From Tieghemiomyces parasiticus (lineage: Eukaryota > Kickxellomycota > Dimargaritomycetes > Dimargaritales > Dimargaritaceae): 39,923 nt of DNA. The stretch lies in assembly GCA_027575765.1 (NCBI GenBank), contig JANBPT010000376.1, positions 1-39,923 of the forward strand, in the 5' to 3' direction. The notes under the pieces are model-generated. The model made no database searches. It saw only the letters and a list, made by a program, of their open reading frames with translations, and was not told where the DNA came from. The translations under genes and the position numbers were made by a program. Below are positions 23,160 through 32,694 of this stretch, one piece after another (position 1 is the stretch's first letter; each line of letters begins with the position of its first letter).

Positions 23160-23381
23160 TCCCCTTCCCGGGAGCGCGGCGCCGGTCCTTTCGTTCAAAG
23201 AGCTCGCACTCTACGGGTCACGCCAAATGTCCAAAGGCGCGCGCTGCGGACGATCTGGCTAAGGGGCTACCTATGGGAGAGCGGTTCTAAAAGACAAACT
23301 TAAGATGTATATTACCACGAATGAACCGGCTAGCGCACCACTTGAACTACTCGGACATGATGAGTCCATCAGGATAACTTA

Positions 23382-23387
23382 TTTATT
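23382..23387 (-). terminator. Possible polyadenylation signal (AATAAA)
   Basis: AATAAA on the minus strand about 50 nt past the stop codon of the unrecognised gene ending at 23436. The distance suits a eukaryotic 3' end. Confidence 0.4.
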
Positions 23388-23435
23388 GAGATTCATTGGG
23401 TCGAGTATAAGGCCAACCTCCTCCTCCCCCCTCCA

Positions 23436-25823
23436 TCAATGTTCCCCTTCCGGTTTCTGGAGTAATCGTTGGAAGACCCCTAACGGGTTGATGGAGAACG
23501 AACGACGCGACCGATCGCTCCGAACCGACTGCTGACTGGACGTGGAGAGCCGCCGTATTTTGTTGGGAAGCTCGGGTGTCAGCTCGGATTCGGTGGCCGC
23601 CTTACGGATGACCCCGGTAGCAATGGTAGTACCCACAAGGGGCGAGGTCAAGGATGGTGTCGGAAAGGACTGCGTGCGAACGAGGGACTGTGCGGGAAGC
23701 AGCCGCGGTGGGAGATGAATTGCCGAGTCTGGGCGGGGCATCGGCGGGTCGACTTCCCGAGCACTAGGTGAGGCAGTCCATACTGGGGTATCGAGCAACG
23801 GCGCCGACGCTTGAGGCTTGTCCCGTTGCTGTTGCACAACGGGTGCGGAGGATTTGGCCACGCCGTCATCGTTGCTTTCACCGCGCGTCGTGTCGTTGGA
23901 CTCTCCTTCAGGCCGCTGTGACGGCAGGGGGGTTCCGCGCCCAAGCGCTGGTCGGGATCGGGACGGCGAATTGGCGGCTGCATCGGCGGCGTCGCTGGGT
24001 TCCGCTAGCGCGTTAAGAACGGCCACCTTATCACGTACCGACTTTTGGCGGTGGAAGAGGGCCAGGAAGGACCGCTTGCGCCGAGTGACGGCACCCAACC
24101 AGGAGTCCTGCGATTCACGATCCTCCTCAGCATTTTCGTGTATTGCTTGATCCGGCGCGTCACCCTCCGCCGGAGCGACCGCCTTGCGTTTAGCAGCAGA
24201 CACGGCCTCTACCGCCGGAGCTGGAGCTGGAGCCGTAGGGCGAGCCCGCAGTCCGCTGGCGGATAAGCCCGTACCGCCGTGGTCATTGCTCTTGTCGTGG
24301 CATTGGCCCGGTCCTAACTGGAGAGCGCCTACACGGCCATTTAGCGTGACATTCGAAGCCTGTGAGTGAGCGTCGCTGATTTCACTGCGCAGATCGAACG
24401 GAATTGGACTGGGCGGCGGGATGAAGGTCCGATGAGGTGCGGTAGAGGCGGTTGCGGACCCGTGAGCAGGGGCGGTTGGTGTGGGCCATGGCGAAGTGCT
24501 GACGTGGCCACGGGCCGACGGGTGGGGAGCCGGAAAGAGGTCGCGGGCGAGGGTAGAATTCGGGCGCTGGGCTGGGGGTGGAGAGAAGGGTGGTGGTAGA
24601 CCCGTCACGACCGTCGGGGCTACCGAGGAGACGCTTTCCTGGGTGCAGGCGGTGAGGGGTAGGTTGAAGGGGACAGCTTCACACACGCTCAGCAGGTCCT
24701 CGGTGCCTCTGCATGAAGAGGACATTTCACATGTAAATATCGTTAGCTACTATCAAGCGGAATACCGTCTCTAACGGATAGAATGACCATCCAAAACCAT
24801 AGGACTGCTAGACGGATTCCCTAACCGACGACGACTTACGGTTCCGAAAGTTCCTCGGTGAACTCAAAGTAAAAATTGACCTTGTGCGGACTGGTCAGGA
24901 GCTGCTCGTGATGGTGGTAGAAGCGGTACTTTTCACTGAGCGTCCAGGGTTTGCGGTCTAGTAATTTTGGAAACAGGAAGGAGGGGCGGTGGGTCAGCAA
25001 GCTTGGCGACGAGTGGAATTCGAAGTTAGAAAGTGGCCATCAACAGGAGGACCATCTTTTTGGCCATGACCAAACGGGGAAGTGGTAAGGTGTTCTAAAA
25101 AGCGTGGCTTGGACTTACAGAAGTGAAGTCGGTAGCTGTTGCCCCGAATCAGGCCCTTACCGAACGGGCAACGGAGGCCGATCAGGACGCCCAGCTGGGG
25201 AACGAAAATGGTCCGGGATGCGGGACAGGGGTGTCGGCAAAGGAAATAGGGTTAGCGGTTGTTGTGTACCGAGGGTCCACCACCAATCAACACGACCGTG
25301 TTTTGCGACGGGGCCAGGTAACCAACCTACCTGTACCTGACGTCGGAGTTCCATGGACCCCTCATAAACCTTGATATATTCCTCGCTGGTGTTGCTGTCA
25401 AGTGGTAAAAGCGTATAGACCATAGTGGGGTTAAATCAGGTGAGCGTGGGGGGTTATCTAGATATCGTTTCCTAAGCCACTGTACGCCGAGCTTGGCTCT
25501 CCTTGGACCGAGACCGGCCAATCGCCCTTCCTATGTCCCTCCTCTCCATCACTTTGAGGTCCTGCCCCCTCCCCTCGCCTCCATACGGTGGAGGCGTTTA
25601 CGCGTGTTTTGGCTAGCTGGGTGATGGAAATTCAAAGGAAGCGCCTAGCAAATATTGCTACCGCTTGCCCGCTTCCCACTTACTCGAAAAAGTTGAGGGA
25701 GACTTGCACGACGGTGCCGTGCAAATGCAGGAACCGGGTCTCGGGTATACGGAAGAGTGCCAGCTCCGAGACGCCAGGCTCGACGGCGGCCAAGGGCGCT
25801 GGCGAGGGCGGTGACTGTTGCAT
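23436..25823 (-). CDS. Unrecognised protein: folded N-terminal domain plus long disordered tail
   Basis: Five exons close in frame to 556 residues: 25823-25684, 25394-25331, 25194-25119, 24957-24840 and 24708-23436. Residues 1 to about 135 look folded and beta-rich: FRIPETRFLHLHGTVVQVSL, EEYIKVYEGSMELRRQ, GLIRGNSYRLHFYRKPW, LLTSPHKVNFYFEFTEEL. I cannot match this to a family. From about residue 150 the protein is Pro/Ser/Thr/Ala-rich and mostly disordered. It has a short basic motif (AAKRKAVAP) and a Lys/Arg-rich helix-like segment (TRRKRSFLALFHRQKSVRDK). The C-terminal end is basic and Ser-rich, with two sites of the R-R-x-S type (RRLS, RRSFS) typical of basophilic-kinase targets. A regulatory or scaffold protein, possibly nuclear, is a guess. 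The gene converges on SGF11 (276 bp between stops). A possible internal donor in exon 3 (GTAAGG at 25160) is not needed: reading through keeps the frame to the next exon. Confidence 0.7.
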
Positions 25824-26486
25824 GTGGAACAGGCCGAAAATTTCTTAACTGGGATGTGTTGATGCGGAGGGTCAAGACTGACGTAGAGGACGGAATGGTG
25901 CAATCTCGGCTCTATAGAATAAGTAAACTGACGGGGTAGGAACGAAACGAAAATAGGCTCACAGGCATGGGGTTGACATCTCCATTATAACCTGAGTTCC
26001 TCGAGTCTATGGCAGCCAAAAAAAAATAACATCGGAACTGTGAGGGGGGGGTTTGTAGAGGTAGATCGCCAGTGAAGGCAGGGCATTACTGAGCTATTCC
26101 CTATCCCGCCGATAATATCTTGGCTCGATCCGATGTCTACTTTGTCCTCCCCGGAAACAGCTTGTTTTGCAGCCTACCTCTGGACTTGTCCAGGCTATTG
26201 GCGCCGACTTTGTACGCTTATTTTTTGTAGCAAAGGCGTCTCCCCTAATATAGGCAACCCATATATTGTTGTGGTGTCAAGAAAATAGTAAAAATGTCGA
26301 CATTTGGGATAGGAAATAAAACGGAGAGAGGGAGAAAAAAATCCATCAACCATGCAGGCATGAGCGATCATTGAAAGGAAGAAGGCAATACAACCGAACC
26401 TCTCCCCTCCCCCCCCCACCACCCTGAGAAATAGACAAAGTGAGGAGGGTGGCTCTTATAATCGCCACACTTCGTTTTTAGTGCTT
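25824..26486. other. Intergenic region between two minus-strand genes
   Basis: 663 bp between the stop of TIM44 and the start of the unrecognised gene. It holds short A and G homopolymer runs and a C8 run near 26408-26417. No coding or RNA feature was seen. Confidence 0.5.
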
Positions 26487-28287
26487 TTACCACGTGGGCC
26501 GCGAGAATTGCTTGGCCATCTCGAGCACCTTCCAGCCGTTCGTCACGGGGTTGGCTAGATCGTCGGGATCTTTGGTGAGCACCATGGCATAGGCCACAAG
26601 TTCGATATGGTCTTCCTTGCCAAACACGATCTCGCGGGATACCCGGTTCCGGAACACCATGACCTCCTGAGTGTTGAATGACAGCACAATGACTGGGACG
26701 TCATTCTCAAGCACCTTGGCGGTGACCATATCGACGCGGCGGATGTCAAGCACCCGTGAGTCGCTAACCAGGCCTTGGGCGATCTGGGCCTGGATACCGG
26801 CCGAGAGGACGTTGAAAGTGGCCTCCGAGCACCACTGCTTGAGAGCGTCCACGTCGCTGTGCAAGTATGCGTCAATCACCTCCGGTATAATAAACTCGCG
26901 CGCCTCGTGCAAAAACTGGTCCGTGTTGAAGCTCGGGTCCAGCGTCTGCTTGAATAGCCGGAGGGCCTGCGCCGACTCCGATTCTGAGAAGATTGAGGTG
27001 AAGGTGTCACCTACCCGCTCGGTAATGGACCGCGTAAATGAAATGAGCGGGTTCTCGCTCTCGTCATAGTTTTGGCGCACACGGAAGAGGCCTGGCAGAG
27101 AACAGACGGGAAGGACAAGGCGAAGCAATAATACCGTAGGTGATATGGGCGGGGACTGGTTAGAATATCTAGTATAGCGGGCCATAAACTCAAGTAGATT
27201 AGCATGGTAGACATTGATCAGCCCTAAATCGTCCGTAGCAAGCACAGGACCGGTTACGCGTTGAATGTCCTACCTTGCATCACGGGACTGTTCTCCTTGA
27301 AGCTGTCCCAGCTGGTCTTCCACTTGGAATCCTTGTGCATAACAACCGATGATCCGGCCCTGGTGCGGTCAAGTGAATAGTGGGGAAGGGGGGAGCGTCG
27401 ATACGTCAAATCCAAGTGGAAAGGTTAGGAACGCTCGTGTGCTCTAGAAACTTTACAGGCGTAGCGACGCGATCGAAAATGGTGTGCAACTGATGGAGAT
27501 CCTACTTACTCAGGGTTGGCGGCCACCCGCTGGGCGGCCTTGCGACGCGGGTCTTTGGCCCATTTTTGCCGTAGCTTTTCGCGTTCCTCCTTAGTGCGAT
27601 ACCCGCCGTACTGCGAAGTGCCCTCGTCAACGAGGGTTTTGACCTCCTCGCTCACGTGCTGGTATGTCTCGGTTTTACGGATCGGCTCCGTGGCCGCCGA
27701 CACAGTGCTAGAAACCACCTTGGCGGTTTTGTGGACCTAAGTAGGGAGAAGAACATGGATGAAGTGCACCAAGTGAGAAAGGACAGATCGTACTGCGTGG
27801 TCCAGTGCGTAACAGCACGAACACACCATGGTCCACTCTCCAGCCCTATACCCATTGACCTGTCACCCGGGCAACTTACCGCTGCTTTGCTGAGCTTGGC
27901 CGCCTCGGTCTCGCTAATATCCTTGTACGTCTCGCTGACGCTCTGGCCGACCTTCTCGGCGACCTTCTTGATCTTCTCGGAGTGTTCCGACGTCTTCTCA
28001 TTGGCCTTGCTGAAGGCCTCGCGTGCCCGCTTCATGGCTTCTGATTCGGCGATTTTGGACTTTTCGTCCTGCAGCAGCTTAATGTTGTCCTTGAATTCAT
28101 TGTTCTGCTTCACCTGGCGCTTAATGGACTCGATAAAGATCGACACCGGGCTGCGCATGTCCCGATTGAGAGTCGGCCGTGTGTGCGACAGGTGCCGCAT
28201 GCCGAGGGTGGTCGTCAGCTGGAGGGCGCGGCTGGCCAGGCGAGCGGGCCCCATGGGACGGGTCACAGCTAGCTGAAGTGGTAACAT
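26487..28287 (-). CDS. TIM44: Mitochondrial import motor subunit Tim44
   Basis: Tim44 tethers mtHsp70 (Ssc1) to the TIM23 channel on the matrix side of the inner membrane. Four exons close in frame to 441 residues: 28287-27880, 27736-27510, 27359-27274 and 27091-26487, typical for the family. The N-terminus is a basic, hydroxylated presequence (MLPLQLAVTRPMGPARLASR, then RHLSHTRP, which resembles a processing-peptidase site). A charged helical region follows (SPVSIFIESIKRQVKQNNEF, then repeated Lys/Glu heptads), which is the segment that contacts the Hsp70 partner and TIM23. Around residue 215-240 lies KWKTSWDSFKENSPV, a family hallmark, followed by the C-terminal Tim44 domain with FNTDQFLHEAREFIIPEVIDAY-like and DIRRVDMVTAKVLENDVPV-like strands (written here in part) ending GWKVLEMAKQ. 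The start is the first Met giving a presequence; an upstream in-frame Met at 28395 would add 36 residues without targeting character. Confidence 0.95.
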
Positions 28288-28817
28288 GGTCACGATGAAA
28301 TGAAAGGATAGGGGTAATGAAGGAAACTGCCAGGAATGAAAGCAATAGGCGAAAGCATGTGCGGCTAGACGATCGGGCTGGTGGCGAATGGGCATGATCT
28401 ATAGGTTGGGCGAAGGTGGGGCGAGTACCGCGCGGCGGCGGCGGGCTAGGCGGACACCCACAGCGAACACTCGGCGTCCGTTCCCATTCGCCATAGGCGC
28501 ACCCTATGGGTGACGCTGCTCTCCTGCTGTCTGTCCCGAGAGCCACATGTTGCGAATTCTTTCCCATTGGAAAAATTCCCCCCCCCCCTAGTTACCGCAG
28601 CACTCTTTTTTCCTGTCGACCTGTTCCAATCGACTGGGTTTGCTTGCCCCTGGTCAGTGTGCAAGCAAGAAATTTAATGGTTGCGAAAGGATGGTCTAAA
28701 ACCCTCTTGCACGTGGCAATCTTCAGCTCAGTGGGGCTGTGCTGGTCATTGATATTTATTGTAAGCGCCTGCCACGAGTATAGTCCGCTACGCAATCATA
28801 ACATTAGGTTGAAGCGT
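28288..28817. other. Intergenic region between TIM44 and UBE2S
   Basis: 530 bp. Near TIM44 it is pyrimidine-rich on the minus strand (its leader), and it contains a C9 run at about 28580. It also holds the likely 3' end of the UBE2S transcript. Confidence 0.5.
28755..28760 (-). terminator. Possible polyadenylation signal (AATAAA)
   Basis: AATAAA on the minus strand about 60 nt past the UBE2S stop. Confidence 0.4.
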
Positions 28818-30017
28818 TTAGAGCCGTTTTAGAGCCTTCTTCTTCTTATCTAGCGCTTTCTTCTTAGCCTCGGGAGCTTTGGCAGTCACCTTATCGGACA
28901 CCTCGGCGGGGGATGTCGACACCGGTGACCCGGAAGTCGGCAGCGCGGACCCACCGGTGGCTTCCTGGGCCAGATTAGCCAATCCCGGTGGGACCTGGGC
29001 GGCGTGGATTTGAGTCATCAGCTGAGCGTGCTGGGCGTAGTCGTCGTATCGTTCCAGTAGGAGCTTACCGGCCTCTTCGTTAAGGGCGGACTCAGGGTTA
29101 GGGACAATCAGCAAACACTTAACAGTCTGCATTTTTTTTGGGGGGGTATCAAGATATGGACGGCGTTGAAATTAGCCTGGGAAGCTATTAGCCTTAAATA
29201 TTGAACAATTAGTGTAGCTCTGCAATGTCCCACTCCCCCAGGAGTCTAGCTCTATCGGCTGCACTTACCAGCAGAATGTGCGAAATCCCGAGTTCCTGTT
29301 TCCAGTCCTTTTTGAGCGTGTTGACGCACACTTCCCCGCTGGCGGACACGTTAGGGTGGAAGATCTTGGTGACGAAGTAGCCTGTGGAATACAGTCGGGC
29401 GAGTACACATAGGGTTAAGACGGTTGAGGCCGAAAGGTAATGGGACAACGCTGTCAGGGAATTATAGCCTAGAATCCATTGATTGGTACTGACCCAATTA
29501 GCCGCTTACCTTGTGGTGGGGCGTTGGGGAAATCGCTACCCAGTTGCAGCTTAACTTTGAAGTAGCCGCCATGGTAGGGAGTGCCAGCTGTGGTAGGGAA
29601 TATAGATATTATATCACCATCGGTTAGCCATCATAGCACTATTATCAGACTAGCCTACATAGCCCGGTTTCGACTCCGCTGCTTTTGATGAGGTCAAGGT
29701 GGCGTCCAGTGGCTCTATTGGTAGCGAGTTTGGAACTTACCGGGTCCAGCAATCCAGGCTTGGATGTCGGCCAAGTTCTCCTCGTTAATGAGTACGCGGA
29801 TGCCTTCGGGCGGGCTTTGCTGCAGCGCCTGTAGCTCTTTGGCAATACGGCGAACGACGGTCGGGGCGAAGTTTTCCTAGGAGGAGTGTGAGATGTGGGG
29901 GGGGGAAGAGGCCGGAAGGCAGCGCCGATAAGTGAAAGGCTCGTTGGCATCAGCGGGCCACCAGACTCCTGGGAGAATAGATGTTTGAGTGACCTAGGAA
30001 GATGTGCGGCCTACCAT
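28818..30017 (-). CDS. UBE2S: Ubiquitin-conjugating enzyme E2 S (APC/C chain-elongating E2)
   Basis: UBE2S extends ubiquitin chains, chiefly through Lys11, on substrates of the anaphase-promoting complex. Five exons close in frame to 212 residues: 30017-30015 (only the ATG), 29876-29741, 29587-29510, 29381-29269 and 29126-28818. The UBC fold is clear: [62 protein letters not shown], then catalytic Cys91 in [12 protein letters not shown]. The diagnostic [20 protein letters not shown] follows. After the fold comes a low-complexity linker and a Lys-rich tail ending ALKRL. Animal UBE2S also ends in a short basic-Leu tail (LRRL) that docks on the APC/C, so the same docking is inferred here. The start is chosen because an ATG in good context (GCCATGG) abuts a donor GTAGGC and is in phase; no better ATG was found. 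Divergent from the CCS gene. Confidence 0.95.
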
Positions 30018-30660
30018 GGCGATTACGAGGACGTTTGGTTCTTGGTCTGGACAGAAGGGTCGTTGCCAGGTGTTATCGACGTGGAGGGCGGGTGATGTGG
30101 TCTAAAGATGTCGGCAGAATGGCGAGTTGATAGGGACTGAACCACAATTCCTTAATCGGTGTGGTGTACTCGGCTGTCAAGGTTGAAGTCTGAATATTAG
30201 GCAGGACAGTTGACCGAAGCTCTGGACAACAAGGGTTGAAGGTAAACAAACATGCCTCAGGTCTCCACCATTAGATTTGAAGTAGGAAGCCATGCAACTG
30301 GCGTTCCAAAATATAAATCCCACGATGGGACAGTTCCTGGTCTGGTCGAAATCCGAGCCTTTTTCTAATCAGCGCCAGATAAAAATGCCTCACCATACTA
30401 ATGACGTCCAGTTGGGAGAGCACTCTCGGCTGGGGGCTGGGGACTTGAGCATAAAGGGGCGGGTGAGATTCCTCCAGCCTCGTCGCTTACGTAGGTTAGC
30501 CGAGCCTATATGAGGAAGCACACCCGGACTCGACTTTCGACGGTTTGAATTGCCATACTTACCTCGACCCTGATTCCGTTTCCTAAACCTCTGCCCATTT
30601 CCCGACTGCTACTCCAGACCGACTTACTTAACCATAATAACACGCTTTCTTCAGTCAGCC
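30018..30660. promoter_or_regulatory. Bidirectional promoter region, UBE2S / CCS1
   Basis: 643 bp between the divergent ATGs, so control elements for both genes must largely lie here or in their first introns. No clear TATA box was seen. The 100 bp before CCS1 is C/T-rich on its sense strand. Confidence 0.5.
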
Positions 30661-31991
30661 ATGTCATTCAAGGTAGGCTCCGATTTACCTCTATGGTGTA
30701 CCTGTAGGCTAATATCGCTTGGCTCTTAGAGCTTTATAGCCTTACCCCCGGACTACTACGTCTAGGGCTTACAGCTTACGATCATGCTTGATATTCCCAA
30801 TACCCACCCTTTAGACGGAGTTCGCCGTGGATATGACCTGTAAGAGCTGCGTCTCGGCTGTCGAACGAGCTCTCGGTCAGACCCAAGGTAAGTTACAATC
30901 CCAGTGAGTGTGTCCGAGGCATGCCCATTGGCCTATTGTCATTCTAGGCTATGATTTAACATTCAGAAATATTCCACTACCACCCCTATCCATACAGGTA
31001 TCAATCGATTCGATATTGATCTGGAACACAAGAAAGTCACCGTGGTGGGCACAGGTAAGAAACCGGGTGCTTATTCCGTCGCGATAAGGTATCGCTGATT
31101 CGCGGATGCTGGAGGTCGGCACAATGCATGCCGGATAAGCCAGCTGGATTAACCAACCGTTTCAACGAAACCCACCTGCGAACCCTGGAATATGCCACCA
31201 GCCCCACCATCGGTGGTCTGCACTGCCCTGCGGCAAACAGGAAAGACCGTGATTGTGCGTGGGCAGTCCTCGGCCACAGGTAAGTCATGACCGATATTAT
31301 TTTTTGGGCTCATCTTTTGGGGTATGTATACGGTGACAACATCAGGGCTAGGACCCCGTCGATACTGATGACCCACGCCTAGATCCTGATTCCCGCGCTG
31401 GCTATAACTGGTACCCACTTTATTACAGGCGAGAACCTAGGCGCCGCGGTGTGTATGTTCCACGACAGCGACGACCTGCGGGAAATCTCGCGACCGCGTG
31501 ACGTGCCCCGGCGAACAGGGCTCGCGCGCTTCGTCCAGCTGGATGCCAACATGTGCGCAGTGGACATTACGGTCAGCGGCCTAAAACCGGGTCCCTACGG
31601 AGTGGCGATCCACACCAACGGCAACATTTCTCAGGGCGCCATCACGACGGGCAACATCTACCGCGGGACCGCCGCAGACCCATCCGACCCCAGCGCAGCT
31701 TCCTTGCCAGCGGGCGTCCTTGGCGATATAAATGTAGAGGCCAACGGCTGGGGCAGCCTCTTGGTCGAAACTCGCCGGGTGCGTCTCGACGAGCTTATCG
31801 GCCGATCCCTGGTGGTCACCGAGCGCACCAGCCAGCAGACCGTGGCCGACACAGGCGGCCCGGCAGACGGGATACTGTGCGGTATCATTGCCCGGTCGGC
31901 AGGAGCCTTCCAAAACAACAAACGCATCTGTGAGTGCTCGGGTAAGACGCTATGGGAGGAAGCCCAAGCCGCCGGCAATACAAATCTCTAA
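30661..31991 (+). CDS. CCS1: Copper chaperone for Cu/Zn superoxide dismutase
   Basis: CCS inserts copper and forms the disulphide in SOD1, in the cytosol and the mitochondrial intermembrane space. Five exons close in frame to 260 residues: 30661-30672 (12 nt, MSFK), 30815-30887, 30998-31054, 31202-31279 and 31429-31991. Domain 1 is an Atx1-like fold with the copper motif MTCKSC (Cys13, Cys16). Domain 2 is SOD1-like (GLARFVQLD, LKPGPYGVAIHTNGNISQG, LIGRSLVVTE, CGIIARSAGAFQNNK). It lacks the full set of metal-binding His residues of true SOD1, as in yeast Ccs1/Lys7. Domain 3 ends with the essential CxC motif (Cys241, Cys243) in ICECSGKTLWEEA. All three functional parts are intact, so the protein should be active. 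The four-residue first exon matches the yeast-type start just before the domain-1 strand. Confidence 0.96.
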
Positions 31992-32694
31992 TGGGTGATA
32001 GGCAAGGCGACTCTGGGTTAGAAATATGGCCTCTAACCGGCATCTCTAAATAGGTGCAAACCTCTCCAAATACCCGGATTGAATAAAGTGGTATGCGTAC
32101 GGTTGGTGCGAGGTCCCTCTGCTGGTAGTTGGGGCCGAATTATGTGTATATTGCACCGGTGGTGTTGACTCTGTAATATGGATTGAAAGCCCACCGCGCC
32201 GCCTCCCCAGGTCTCGTTCTGCGTTTCAAATGGCCGCCGTGGGGATGGGGCCAAGTGGCTGGAACCTTAGTCGAGTAGTTGGGGGGGTTGAAACCAGTGG
32301 TGTTATGGGCTAGAGATGGTTTGCCAAAGGGCTTGGAGGTCAAGACCACGGACCACAGCTTCGGCCTGGTGCCCTCCTTCCCCCCTCCCACCTCGCTTCC
32401 ACATACGGTCACACATTCCCCGCCCGTGGTCCATGGTAATTACATCCGCAGTGATATCCCCATAGTCCCAGTGGACGTGGCGAAACGTCCCACTCGCTCC
32501 TTCTCGTCTTTGCAGTAGCAATTACTTTACTGTCTGCCCGATATACCGTCTTCATTCTATCCCCAACGCCTCCACCACGGTTGATTGAGTATCCTCCTGC
32601 CGCTTTAAATTTTAAGAGCCCTCCCCTCCCACCTACTAGATTTAATTCGTTCCCCGTCTATTGGCCTGGCGCTCGCCCGTCCCTCCCAATTCAC
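31992..32694. other. Intergenic region, CCS1 3' end and C1-THF synthase promoter
   Basis: About 700 bp. The first 100 bp hold a likely polyadenylation signal for CCS1. The last 300 bp are C/T-rich on the plus strand, with an AT-rich element (TTTAAA at 32604-32609) 86 bp before the upstream ATG of the next gene. Confidence 0.5.
32082..32087 (+). terminator. Possible polyadenylation signal (AATAAA)
   Basis: AATAAA about 90 nt after the CCS1 stop codon, an ordinary distance for a fungal 3' end. Confidence 0.4.

Noticed and set aside
25120..25161. An extra intron in the unrecognised gene (donor GTAAGG, acceptor GGCAACAG)
   Set aside because: Reading through gives GKGLIRGNSYRLHF and joins the next exon in phase, whereas splicing gives a poorer frame.
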